Assembly: GCA_963776205.1 (NCBI GenBank) | Contig: CAVZLR010000004.1 | Location: 248,001 to 312,000 of the forward strand | Length of the DNA stretch: 64,000 nt | Reading direction: 5' to 3' | Origin: UBA4459 sp963776205 | Lineage (GTDB): Bacteria; Bacteroidota; Bacteroidia; Bacteroidales; F082 | The notes under the pieces: model-generated | The model's input: only the letters and a program-made list of their open reading frames with translations | Database searches by the model: none | Told to the model about the DNA's origin: nothing | Shown: positions 34,646-43,009 of the stretch, piece after piece | Position numbering within the stretch: position 1 is the first letter of the stretch | How the letters are laid out: every line of letters starts with the position of its first letter | Translations under genes and position numbers: made by a program

Positions 34646-34746
34646 TGTCATTTCGACGGAAGGGAGAAATTTCAACTGAACTTATCAGGTACTCTGAGAT
34701 TTCTCACACGCATCCTCCTTTCAGTCGGATTCGGTTCGAAATGACA
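34646..34746. repeat. Palindromic repeat family B, full copy
   Basis: The 101-bp unit has perfect 11-bp inverted ends: TGTCATTTCGA on the left and TCGAAATGACA on the right. Inside are GAGAAATTTC and GAGATTTCTC, a second inverted pair. The design (TGTC … GACA ends, purine-rich arm, AT-rich middle) parallels family A near 20 kb. Confidence 0.85.
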
Positions 34747-34755
34747 ATGATTCCT

Positions 34756-34805
34756 ACGAGATCTCTCACCGCAATGCCTTCGGCAAAGCTTTCTTCGAAA
34801 TGACA
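34756..34805. repeat. Palindromic repeat family B, right half only
   Basis: A second right half, CGAGATCTCTCACC … TTCTTCGAAATGACA, follows the full copy directly. It contains an internal GCCTTCGGCAAAGC hairpin. It ends 4 bp from the stop of the beta-helix lipoprotein gene. Confidence 0.7.
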
Positions 34806-34809
34806 AGGG

Positions 34810-36282
34810 TTATCGTTCTTCTTGTCCGGGAACAAATTGGTAAGCTCCTAAATCAGGTTCATTGGTACGTTGGGTGCCAACTATATCAAAAGGTACTTCA
34901 GAAGCTATTTGAATATCCCCAATCTTTCTTGATGGAGACAGCGAATCCAAGCGGTAATCATTTATTTTATAATCCATAAATAATGGGTCTTCATTCTTCT
35001 GAATCATGTTGAAATAATCTGTATTACTAGTATTCAATTGAGTTTTAAGGTTTACATAATTTAAAAAATAGACTGAATCAGCCCCGGCAACCATTTCCGT
35101 TTGAAATTCATTTGTATTGTTGCCGTATATAATGCTGTTTCCGATACTGAAATTTATAGGTAATGGCAAAGGTTGATCAAGTGTATCAAGCAAATAATTA
35201 TTCAGGTAAACTGCCGGGGTATTTCTTACGGAGTATGACCAATAATTGGCAATGGTAGTTTGTTTGAAATTATAATACCCGCCACCTGTCGCTGCAATGC
35301 AGTAAGCACCACAATTTGCAATCACCGTATTTTCTCCCTCAATGTTATAAACCCTTGAAAACAAACCTATTCCCTGCATATTTTGTATTGTAACATTATG
35401 CAGCTTTAATAGGTTTTCTGCAGGGCGCAAGAATGATTCTGTTTGCAATCCTATAAACCCATTCTGAATGATGGCATTATTTATTTCATGATGTTGGCCT
35501 GGTTGTGCTTCCATCAGCCAGATACGATCCCACTGTCCTGGCAGGTCGCTATAAAAGTCCTCTAACCTGTCGCCCTGGAAATAAACGGGATTGTCAGTTG
35601 TGCCATACACTTTCAGCAATCCATCAGAATAAGCCCATAAACCTGAGTTTTCATGGAAATATACTTTTGTTCCTTCATCAATAATAAGTTCGCCATATGA
35701 ATTAATTAAAGCATAACCATATACAACGTAAGGCTTTTCACTGGTCCAATGCACAGTTTCCAGGCTGTCGGCCACAACTTTAAATTTTGGAAAACCACCT
35801 ACATATGTGTCTGCAACAATATAATTGGCATTCTGTCCCCATGAAACGAGTTTCACATTTTGCTCGTTTGTATTTGTTAAAAACTGAATGTCATCTTCAA
35901 CTACAAATGGGTTGCTCATATCATTTGGGTTAACTGTAACCTTTACAAAAATATAAAGGCTGTCGCCACCCTCAATTTCAACATTTGTGAATTGGTAACC
36001 TGATTCGCCATCCACATTTATTCGGTAAGGAGAGTTTTCTCCATTAAGAACTTTTATACTTGAAATACTGATCCTGTTGCTTGAGGTATTGTATACCATC
36101 AATTCGTGGGTGGTTGACCCCAGGGTAGTAAATACTGTGTCGAAAATGACTGAATCATTTGAGAATTCAAGTTTCAGGCCCGGATTATCACTAATAAGAT
36201 CTGTTTTCTTGCATGCACTGAAAACAGTGAACAGGATGATGCTGAGTATAACAAAGTTTGATTTGAAATATTTTAACGGCAT
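34810..36282 (-). CDS. Lipoprotein with right-handed beta-helix (choice-of-anchor Q-like)
   Basis: From the ATG at 36282 the protein is 490 residues with signal peptide and lipobox (V-F-S-A-C-K-K-T). A beta-sandwich region (F-D-T-V-F-T-T-L-G-S-T-T-H) leads into a helix-like solenoid with regular short strands (W-A-Y-S-D-G-L-L-K-V-Y-G-T, I-I-Q-N-G-F-I-G-L-Q, I-I-Y-G-N-N). The C-terminus ends P-D-L-G-A-Y-Q-F, the 'DxGAYE'-type ending of choice-of-anchor Q/parallel beta-helix proteins. Polysaccharide binding or cleavage is possible; no active residues are identified. Twelve in-frame codons upstream precede the signal peptide and were left out. Confidence 0.75.
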   Translation of the reverse strand: MPLKYFKSNFVILSIILFTVFSACKKTDLISDNPGLKLEFSNDSVIFDTVFTTLGSTTHELMVYNTSSNRISISSIKVLNGENSPYRINVDGESGYQFTNVEIEGGDSLYIFVKVTVNPNDMSNPFVVEDDIQFLTNTNEQNVKLVSWGQNANYIVADTYVGGFPKFKVVADSLETVHWTSEKPYVVYGYALINSYGELIIDEGTKVYFHENSGLWAYSDGLLKVYGTTDNPVYFQGDRLEDFYSDLPGQWDRIWLMEAQPGQHHEINNAIIQNGFIGLQTESFLRPAENLLKLHNVTIQNMQGIGLFSRVYNIEGENTVIANCGAYCIAATGGGYYNFKQTTIANYWSYSVRNTPAVYLNNYLLDTLDQPLPLPINFSIGNSIIYGNNTNEFQTEMVAGADSVYFLNYVNLKTQLNTSNTDYFNMIQKNEDPLFMDYKINDYRLDSLSPSRKIGDIQIASEVPFDIVGTQRTNEPDLGAYQFVPGQEER

Positions 36283-36373
36283 GCAAATCTTTTTTGAGGT
36301 GGCAAATATAGCAATCAATTCAATTACGCTGAATATGGGTTTTTATTGTAATTTTGCCCAGTTTAGTGCATCA

Positions 36374-36962
36374 ATGAATAAAATTATGAGCAATCAATTC
36401 AAATATTTTATATTGGTTTTGCTACTAACAGGTAGTGTTATAACCTCTTTCGCACAATATGAAAATACCAGTGGTAATAAAAAACCCAAGCAAGAGGTTA
36501 AGAAACAGCCTATACAAAAACAAGACAGGTGGTTTGTAGGAGGCATGTTCGGTGCGGGTTTTTCATCGTATAGTGCTTATGTAGAAGTGTCGCCATTAGT
36601 TGGATATAAGATAACTCCGGCTTTTCATGTAGGGACACGTTTTAATTATATATGGAATAGTTACGAAGTGGCATACGATGAACGTGAGAATCTTCATCAT
36701 TTTGGTATTGGAGCTTTTAGCCGTTATATTATTTATAAAGGCTTATTTGCACAGGTTGAATATGAGGCCTTGAACTTTGACAATCCTATATTACTATGCT
36801 GTCGACAGGGAATGGATCAATAGTTTATTTCTGGGTGGTGGATACTATCAAAACATGGGAAGGGCTTTTGCATCATTTGCCATTTTATTTAATGTTTTGG
36901 ATAATATCGATTCTCCTTATGTTAATCCCATTATAAGAATAGGATTCGGTGTCGGATTTTAG
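36374..36962 (+). pseudogene. Outer-membrane beta-barrel protein, single frameshift
   Basis: The first part reads M-N-K-I-M-S-N-Q-F-K-Y-F and has a signal peptide ending I-T-S-F-A-Q, then a charged linker and barrel strands (W-F-V-G-G-M-F-G-A-G-F-S-S-Y, F-A-Q-V-E-Y-E-A-L-N-F-D). It meets a stop at about 36823. The other frame, open from 36777, continues the same barrel (W-I-N-S-L-F-L-G-G-G-Y-Y-Q, P-I-I-R-I-G-F-G-V-G-F). One base must be removed near 36778-36795 to join them, giving about 195 residues. The ATG at 36386 is an alternative start. The stop overlaps the convergent TonB receptor by 4 bp. Could be a sequence error. Confidence 0.75.
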
Positions 36963-39253
36963 TTCTTAAGTGAAAAGGGTATTCTTACTGAAAAGGAAAT
37001 ATTTCGTCCCATATCATATAATCCCAGGTCTTTCAAAGTTGATAAATGATCGTAATAATCGATGTTAAGCAGATTATTAGCCGAAACGTTGAAATTAAGT
37101 AACTGGTGGTTAACTTTCAGGTCGAACCCAAAGCCCACATTTACTAGGTTGTAGGCAGGAGTGTTTGTTTCGTATTGGGATGGATGATTTTGTGTAAACA
37201 CGATATCTACACCACCTTCAAGGTATATATTTCTTAGAAATTTCCATTTTTGTTTTTCGAGCCTGATTTCCAGGTATAGATCAGATGCTGGGATTAAGGG
37301 AAGATAACCTCCTGTTGCATATTGACCAATTGTTTGCGAATAAGTAGCCAATATGTGCAGCCAGTGGACGGGGTGAGGATGTACATGCAACGAAGCTTCT
37401 CCTCCATAAAGTTTTGCTTCTGCCTGCAAATACCTGTAAATGATATCCCCGTCTTCAGTTGTGTCGGCAGTGGGAGCAAGGTGAATATAATTAAAGATGT
37501 GGTTGTAAAAAATAGAAATGTCCAGCGTTGTATGCCGCGTGTGGAGATGGTATCCAAGATCTAATTCAAGGTTTTGCTGAATTTGCAGGTCAGGATTTCC
37601 TTCTTCGAAGCGTACACCATGTTTGCCGTGTTGCGTGAGTTCGGCGAGGTTTGGTGCCCTGAATGCGGAAGCAAGGTTTAAACGGATCAGGTTTAGCTCA
37701 TTAATCGTCCAGGTAGCCCCAATTGATGCGCTGAGGTTGTTGTAATGCTTGTTAAGTTCAATGTATTCTTCTTCATCTTCGTGTTCTTCCTCGTGTTCTT
37801 CCTCCTCTTCATGGTTGTGGCCTCCACCTGCTTCCTGGTAAGGCACGTCAATGTCCCGATAGCTGTAACGTATTCCCCCTTCAAGTTTTAGTTTTGTAAA
37901 TTCATATTGAAGAAGTGCATAAAGTGAAATGTCATTTATGGTAGCATCAGGTAAAACATGATCGGGAGCATCCCCATTTTCATTGTTCTGATAAAGTCCC
38001 TGAATTCCTGTAACCATTCTGATTTTTTGATTAAAGGTATGGGCTGCTTTCAGCCTGTATGAGAATGTCTGAAGGGTCATGTCCACCATATCATCAATGC
38101 TGTCGTTAGGTTGCCCTTTCAGTTTCCGGTTGTTGTTTTGGTATGAGAGGTCAAAATCAAGTTTTACTTTGTTGATGAAAAACCTGTTTTGTGAAACAAG
38201 CAGGTTGTCCGTTAAATCCTGGTACCACACTTCATTTTTTCTCTGGTTATCTGTAACCAGTGTAAAAGCAGGTTCAACGGCCATGCCATAGTTGCTTTTA
38301 TTATGCGTATAGAAGATCCTGAAATTGCCTATTTTTCTTATTATTCCGGCATCAGCCTTAACATTGTAGCTGTTAAAACGTGAATTAGGAACAAACTGAT
38401 TGTTACCTTGTATGTAGTCTTTGTTGCTGTTTATTCCTCCCCGTACACTCCATACAAAGCCATTTTGGTTTCCTTTTATTCCAAGGTTTGAAAGTACACC
38501 AACTGTATTGCTGAAATACCTCAAGGAATACTCACCACTAATCGTTCCTGTCCTTGCAACTTCTTCTGGTAACAAGTTTATCACACCACCTACCGCTCCT
38601 GAACCATAAATTAATGACGCTGGTCCTTTAATGATCTCAATACTTCTTAAACCATTTTCATCAACCAAGTATGGATGGTCAGCGGAGAATTGAAAATTCT
38701 GCATAGGAACACTGTTATTCAGAACAAGAATATTATTTAATGACAATCCCCGGATAACAGGAGTTACCACTCCCGGACCTTTTGAGATCATATTTACACC
38801 AGGTACTTCTGTGATGCTTGCCATAAGACTTGGTTCACTCGTCCTGTTAATCTGATTAATTCCAAGTGTGCTAACTTTAATTGTATTGTCATGCTGGGTA
38901 CTGCTGAAATTTCCTGATACAACAACTTCATCACCCTCAATAACCTCTGTTTCAAGGTTAACGTCAAAATTCAAACTACTTCCGTTAAGAAAAACTTTTT
39001 TATGGATGGTCTGGTAACCTACAAATGAATAATGGATGATAAATTCACCGTTTGGTAGGTTCTGTAGTTTATAATTCCCATTCTCATCAGAAGTTGTACC
39101 AACAGAAACTTCATGAATAAAAACATTTACACCCGGCAACGAACTGCCGTTTTCTTTGTCCATTGTTTTCCCGGTGATAGAGTTCTGGGAAAAGGCTTGC
39201 AAACTTGTTATATACAGGATAATGAACAGCAGAAATTTAGAACCTACATTCAT
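36959..39253 (-). CDS. TonB-dependent receptor with His/Glu-rich loop, probable metal importer
   Basis: The 764-residue protein has a signal peptide, an N-terminal carboxypeptidase-regulatory-like domain (G-K-T-M-D-K-E-N-G-S-S-L-P-G-V-N-V), a plug domain (I-E-I-I-K-G-P-A-S-L-I-Y-G-S-G-A-V-G-G-V) and a barrel ending in R-I-P-F-S-L-K-N. Residues about 472-492 hold an extracellular-type loop G-G-G-H-N-H-E-E-E-E-E-H-E-E-E-H. The plug context (Q-F-S-A-D-H-P) and acidic/His loop resemble ZnuD-type zinc receptors of Proteobacteria and their Bacteroidota relatives. Zinc or another divalent metal is the inferred ligand. Not part of a Sus pair. Confidence 0.85.
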   Translation of the reverse strand: MNVGSKFLLFIILYITSLQAFSQNSITGKTMDKENGSSLPGVNVFIHEVSVGTTSDENGNYKLQNLPNGEFIIHYSFVGYQTIHKKVFLNGSSLNFDVNLETEVIEGDEVVVSGNFSSTQHDNTIKVSTLGINQINRTSEPSLMASITEVPGVNMISKGPGVVTPVIRGLSLNNILVLNNSVPMQNFQFSADHPYLVDENGLRSIEIIKGPASLIYGSGAVGGVINLLPEEVARTGTISGEYSLRYFSNTVGVLSNLGIKGNQNGFVWSVRGGINSNKDYIQGNNQFVPNSRFNSYNVKADAGIIRKIGNFRIFYTHNKSNYGMAVEPAFTLVTDNQRKNEVWYQDLTDNLLVSQNRFFINKVKLDFDLSYQNNNRKLKGQPNDSIDDMVDMTLQTFSYRLKAAHTFNQKIRMVTGIQGLYQNNENGDAPDHVLPDATINDISLYALLQYEFTKLKLEGGIRYSYRDIDVPYQEAGGGHNHEEEEEHEEEHEDEEEYIELNKHYNNLSASIGATWTINELNLIRLNLASAFRAPNLAELTQHGKHGVRFEEGNPDLQIQQNLELDLGYHLHTRHTTLDISIFYNHIFNYIHLAPTADTTEDGDIIYRYLQAEAKLYGGEASLHVHPHPVHWLHILATYSQTIGQYATGGYLPLIPASDLYLEIRLEKQKWKFLRNIYLEGGVDIVFTQNHPSQYETNTPAYNLVNVGFGFDLKVNHQLLNFNVSANNLLNIDYYDHLSTLKDLGLYDMGRNISFSVRIPFSLKN

Positions 39254-39321
39254 GCAATAAGTTTTATTTGGGATAAAAAATAAACCCCAAAATTAAAAAC
39301 AAATCAGTACGCAAGGAAAAG

Positions 39322-40788
39322 CTATCTATCCAAAGGGATATTTTTTAACATCTCAATAGTCAGATCCCAGAATTTTTGTACGCTTTCAATTTCCAGGCGT
39401 TCATCAGGCGAATGGGCTCCCTTTATGGTTGGTCCGTACGATATCATATCCATATTCGGATATTTATCACCAATCAATCCGCACTCAAGCCCGGCATGTA
39501 TTGCAAGCACTTCAGGTTCTGTTTTAAAGAGCTCTTTATAATATTTAACGGATAAATCAACAATCTCTGAATTCGGGTTTGGTGCCCATCCCGGGTAACC
39601 GTCCGATGTTTTCGTTCGGCATCCTGCCAGTTTAAATACACTTGTTACCATATTGGTGGCATCTCTTTTTGCTGACTCAACCGAGCTGCGCTGGCTGGTG
39701 GTGATCAGAATTTCATTATCCGCCACAAATTTAACAGAAGCCAGGTTAGTTGAGGTCTCTACGAAATCGTCAATTTCCTGCGACATGGCTATAACTCCAT
39801 GGGGACATGCATAAATGGCATTCATAAGTTCTGTAAATGAGTCCTGATCAATAACAGTTTCTGGAATTTCAGATTCCTCAATGGTTAATTTTAAATTGGG
39901 TTCAGTTACATGAAACTCATTCTGCAGCATTTCCTCAAAACCTTTTACTTCAGCTACTAATAAGTGGGATGATTTATTGGGAGTCAATACGATGGCAAAT
40001 GCCTCCCGGGCAATGGCATTTCGGAGGTTTCCGCCATCAAACGTATTTAATTTTAGTTGGAACTGTTCCTTGTAAGTCCAAAGGAAACGGTTCAGCATTT
40101 TGTTAGCATTACCCAGCCCTTTATTGATGTCATCACCCGAGTGGCCTCCTTTCAAGCCTGAAATCATTATTTTGAAAGCTTTATGCGCTTCCGGGGATGC
40201 TTCCAGGTCGTATGGTAGCCAGGCGAGTGTATCTTGTCCGCCTGCACATCCGATAAATAACTGTCCTTCATCTTCCGAATCGAGGTTTAAAAGTATCTCG
40301 CTTTTTAAAAAACCCGGCTGCAGTCCAAATGCGCCGGATAATCCGGTTTCTTCATCTACTGTAAACAAACATTCGATGGGGCCGTGTTTTATGCTGTCAG
40401 AAGCCAGGATGGCTAACTGAGCAGCTACACCGATTCCATCATCAGCGCCCAGGGTAGTTCCTTTGGCATAAACCCAGCCGTCTTCAATATAGGTATCAAT
40501 GGGGTCATTTTCAAAATCATGTTCTGTATCACTGTTTTTTTCACACACCATGTCAATATGGCTTTGCAGCACCACCGATTTCCTCTTCTCCATGCCAGGT
40601 GAGGCAGGTTTTCGAATTAATACATTCCCCACTTTATCCTGAAGGGTTTCCAGTTTATGCTTTTTACCGAAATCAAGCAGGTATTTGATAATTTTTTCTT
40701 CTTTTTTAGAAGGCCGGGGAATGGCCAGAATTTCTTTAAAATATGTCCAGATGGAGGATGGTTCTAATTCAAGTATATGTTCATTCAT
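39322..40788 (-). CDS. pepD: Aminoacyl-histidine dipeptidase (PepD, M20 family)
   Basis: The 488-residue enzyme hydrolyses X-His and related dipeptides in the cytoplasm. It has I-P-R-P-S-K-K-E, Q-S-H-I-D-M-V-C (metal His), T-L-G-A-D-D-G-I-G (metal Asp), F-T-V-D-E-E-T-G-L-S-G-A (catalytic and metal Glu), L-D-S-E-D-E-G and I-H-A-G-L-E-C-G, with the final H-S-P-D-E-R. This is the standard PepD set and length. Confidence 0.95.
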   Translation of the reverse strand: MNEHILELEPSSIWTYFKEILAIPRPSKKEEKIIKYLLDFGKKHKLETLQDKVGNVLIRKPASPGMEKRKSVVLQSHIDMVCEKNSDTEHDFENDPIDTYIEDGWVYAKGTTLGADDGIGVAAQLAILASDSIKHGPIECLFTVDEETGLSGAFGLQPGFLKSEILLNLDSEDEGQLFIGCAGGQDTLAWLPYDLEASPEAHKAFKIMISGLKGGHSGDDINKGLGNANKMLNRFLWTYKEQFQLKLNTFDGGNLRNAIAREAFAIVLTPNKSSHLLVAEVKGFEEMLQNEFHVTEPNLKLTIEESEIPETVIDQDSFTELMNAIYACPHGVIAMSQEIDDFVETSTNLASVKFVADNEILITTSQRSSVESAKRDATNMVTSVFKLAGCRTKTSDGYPGWAPNPNSEIVDLSVKYYKELFKTEPEVLAIHAGLECGLIGDKYPNMDMISYGPTIKGAHSPDERLEIESVQKFWDLTIEMLKNIPLDR

Positions 40789-40934
40789 GCTATTTTATTT
40801 TGATGCCTCAAAGTTAATCAAATCATATGAAGCGGGAGCTTATGGTAGCGTGAATTTTAAATGATAGATTATGCGACCAATTAATACATTTTTGTAGTTT
40901 TGCCGCTTATTATTCAAATTAAAAAAGACATAAA

Positions 40935-41213
40935 ATGACAAAAGCCAGTGCACGACATATTTTAGTAGCTACGGAAGAGAAATGTAACGAGTTAAAAAGT
41001 AAAATTGAAAATGGCGAAGATTTTGCAGCTGTAGCCAAGGAACATTCTACATGTCCTTCATCACGGGAGGGCGGAAACCTGGGTACATTCAGCCCCGGAA
41101 TGATGGTCAAAGAATTTGATGAAGTGGTGTTCAGCGCACCTATAAACGTAGTTCAGGGACCGGTTAAAACACAATTTGGCTATCACTTGGTGGAAGTAAC
41201 CAGCCGCGCATAA
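40935..41213 (+). CDS. ppiC: Parvulin-type peptidyl-prolyl isomerase
   Basis: The 92-residue protein is a single parvulin domain: A-R-H-I-L-V, D-F-A-A-V-A-K-E-H-S-T-C-P-S, G-G-N-L-G-T-F, G-M-M-V-K-E-F-D-E-V-V-F and T-Q-F-G-Y-H-L-V-E-V. There is no signal peptide, so it is cytoplasmic, like E. coli PpiC. A TAGTTTTG box (40895-40902) lies 32 bp upstream of the start and could be its -7 element. Confidence 0.94.
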   Translation: MTKASARHILVATEEKCNELKSKIENGEDFAAVAKEHSTCPSSREGGNLGTFSPGMMVKEFDEVVFSAPINVVQGPVKTQFGYHLVEVTSRA

Positions 41214-41239
41214 GAGACTTCCGATATTAACTGAAGGAA

Positions 41240-41698
41240 TTAATTTGTCCAGATCCTATCAGTAGATTCGCCATGACAACTATTGCATTGCCCTGAATTG
41301 ATCGGTGTAATCATGTTTTTTGTGGTGGTATTTCCAGATACGGATACATATAATCCATTTTCAAAATTAATTTGATTGGTTGTATAGAAATTGCCCAATC
41401 CATCTACTTCAATAGTCCCCATCAGGCTTCCAGTTCCATTTGGACCGCTATATAATCTAATAGTTGCGTTTGGGTAAGGTGAATTTTTCAAGCTGTCATA
41501 AACAGTGCCGGCTATGGTGAACCAGCCTTCACCTGATCCTCCGTCGTAATGGCAATTCATGCAATTCCGTCCTGCTTTGTGACTTTCGGTATCATTGTAG
41601 TTTGAAATTTTCGTTTCATTTTTTCCTTTACTACATGATTGAAATACAGTCACAGTGCTAATAATCAAAACCGCAAGCAATAATATCTTCTTATCCAT
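41240..41698 (-). CDS. Diheme c-type lipoprotein with inserted beta domain
   Basis: The 152-residue protein has a lipobox (V-F-Q-S-C, Cys22) and two heme-attachment motifs, C-M-N-C-H (46-50) and C-N-S-C-H (138-142). Between them, residues about 60-125 form a CarboxypepD-regulatory/transthyretin-like strand set (F-T-I-A-G-T-V-Y-D, P-N-A-T-I-R-L-Y). I read this as a periplasm- or surface-facing diheme electron carrier with a beta insert; a partner is not visible. A striking inverted repeat lies between its start and the upstream thioesterase gene. Confidence 0.75.
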   Translation of the reverse strand: MDKKILLLAVLIISTVTVFQSCSKGKNETKISNYNDTESHKAGRNCMNCHYDGGSGEGWFTIAGTVYDSLKNSPYPNATIRLYSGPNGTGSLMGTIEVDGLGNFYTTNQINFENGLYVSVSGNTTTKNMITPINSGQCNSCHGESTDRIWTN

Positions 41699-41704
41699 AT
41701 ATAT

Positions 41705-41748
41705 TCTATGATTTAAATCTGTTTAGTTTAACGGATTTAAATCATAGA
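41705..41748. promoter_or_regulatory. 15-bp perfect inverted repeat in the leader of the diheme gene
   Basis: The arms TCTATGATTTAAATC (41705-41719) and GATTTAAATCATAGA (41734-41748) are exact reverse complements around a 14-bp centre that itself can pair (GTT…AAC). It begins 7 bp upstream of the diheme ATG. No T-tract follows on the reverse strand, so it is less like a terminator than a leader hairpin or operator. Confidence 0.55.
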
Positions 41749-41778
41749 TATTTTAGAATTCGGGTTTAATAAAAAAAC

Positions 41779-42297
41779 TTATTTCGGATGTATTTCATCC
41801 GCTTCGATCCAGGCTTTTGCCCAATCGGGGAGCGTTGGCATGTGAATATCCTGATCCATTCTTCTTTTTACTTCTTCCACTTTCACAATGCCATCTTTGG
41901 AGGTAACACCGGTGCGGACCAAAGCTGAAGCATGGATTTTTCCTTTTCGTACCATCTTTTGGTGAAAGTAGATCCATTTATCATCATGGCCAATAACTTT
42001 CGAATGGAGCTTAAATGTTTGAAAAAGCCTTAACCGATAGCGAAAGCGGGCAGATGATCCGGCAACAGTAAGTCCCCAGTTTTGTTTCCTGACGAACTTC
42101 AGCAACCCAGTTCGTATGGCAAGGTCAAAGCGGCCAAAATCCATCAATGTGAGGAAGCGGCCATTGTTTAATTCGCCGAACACATCTATATCGCCCGGCA
42201 TTACCCTCATTTTGAGGATGCCTTCATCAGCATAGCTGCATTTGGATTTTCTTTTACTGGAAAGTATTAATTTGGTAATTCGGCAATAAGGGTACAT
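41779..42297 (-). CDS. Hotdog-fold acyl-CoA thioesterase (THEM6-like)
   Basis: The 172-residue protein shows the hotdog pattern M-R-V-M-P-G-D-I-D-V-F-G-E-L-N-N-G-R-F-L-T-L-M-D-F-G-R-F-D, the aspartate and N-N-G-R region being the active-site segment. It continues with Y-R-L-R-L-F-Q and I-G-H-D-D-K-W-I-Y-F. This is the THEM6-like branch of the 4-HBA/acyl-CoA thioesterases. The acyl substrate is unknown. It lies 21 bp after rpe, on the same strand, and the two may be cotranscribed. Confidence 0.78.
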   Translation of the reverse strand: MYPYCRITKLILSSKRKSKCSYADEGILKMRVMPGDIDVFGELNNGRFLTLMDFGRFDLAIRTGLLKFVRKQNWGLTVAGSSARFRYRLRLFQTFKLHSKVIGHDDKWIYFHQKMVRKGKIHASALVRTGVTSKDGIVKVEEVKRRMDQDIHMPTLPDWAKAWIEADEIHPK

Positions 42298-42318
42298 TTA
42301 ATTAACAGGAAATTTGGG

Positions 42319-42966
42319 TTATTTTTTAAGCAGATTAATTGTTTCAATTGGATCAGTTGAGGAAAAGATGGTATTTCCAGCCACCAACACATCAACACCG
42401 TGTTGCACCAGTTTTGGAGCATTCTCAAGAGTAACACCTCCATCCACTTCAATAAGCGCTTTTGAATTTTTCCTCAGGATCAATTCTTTTAAACGACTGA
42501 TCTTCTGGTAGGTGTTTTCTATAAACTTCTGGCCGCCAAAACCCGGGTTGACTGACATGATCAGTACCAGGTCGATATCTGAAATGGTGTCTTCCAGCAC
42601 TGAAATGTTGGTGTGCGGATTAAGCACCACACCAGCCTTCATTCCCAGTTCTTTCATCGCATGAATACTCCTATGCAAATGGGTGACTGCTTCATATTGA
42701 ATGGAGAGAATATCTGCGCCGGCATCACGGAATTGCTCAAAGTATCTTTCAGGTTGTACGATCATCAAATGGACATCCAGTGGCTTTTTGGCGTATTCAT
42801 TGATTATCTTGATGATTTGAAATCCGAAGGTGATATTTGGTACAAAAACACCATCCATCACATCCAGGTGAAACCAGTCGGCCTGGCTGTTATTGATCAT
42901 TTCCACCTCTTGTTTTAGTTGGCCAAAATCGGCCGACAGGAGGGAAGGGGCTACTAAGTGTGTCAT
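42319..42966 (-). CDS. rpe: Ribulose-phosphate 3-epimerase
   Basis: Rpe interconverts ribulose-5-phosphate and xylulose-5-phosphate. The 215-residue TIM barrel has A-P-S-L-L-S-A-D-F-G, W-F-H-L-D-V-M-D-G-V-F-V-P-N (metal His/Asp), L-D-V-H-L-M-I-V, M-S-V-N-P-G-F-G-G-Q-K-F and I-E-V-D-G-G-V, complete and of normal length. Confidence 0.96.
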   Translation of the reverse strand: MTHLVAPSLLSADFGQLKQEVEMINNSQADWFHLDVMDGVFVPNITFGFQIIKIINEYAKKPLDVHLMIVQPERYFEQFRDAGADILSIQYEAVTHLHRSIHAMKELGMKAGVVLNPHTNISVLEDTISDIDLVLIMSVNPGFGGQKFIENTYQKISRLKELILRKNSKALIEVDGGVTLENAPKLVQHGVDVLVAGNTIFSSTDPIETINLLKK

Positions 42967-42984
42967 TTTTCAAAGATAAAAAAA

Positions 42985-43004
42985 AGCGTCCTCATTGGGA
43001 CGCT
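42985..43004 (-). terminator. Rho-independent terminator of rpoD
   Basis: A 7-bp stem (AGCGTCC, 42985-42991, with GGACGCT, 42998-43004) and 6-nt loop. On the reverse strand it is followed by a run of eight T residues (A8 on the plus strand from 42978). It sits 5 bp after the rpoD stop and upstream of rpe. Confidence 0.9.
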
Positions 43005-43009
43005 GTATC

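Noticed and set aside
36077..36373. N-terminal extension of the outer-membrane protein gene
   Set aside because: It is antisense to the upstream lipoprotein gene; the signal peptide starts at 36374 or 36386.
41705..41748. Rho-independent terminator between the thioesterase and diheme genes
   Set aside because: The stem is AT-rich with no T-tract on the reverse strand; it reads better as a leader hairpin or operator.
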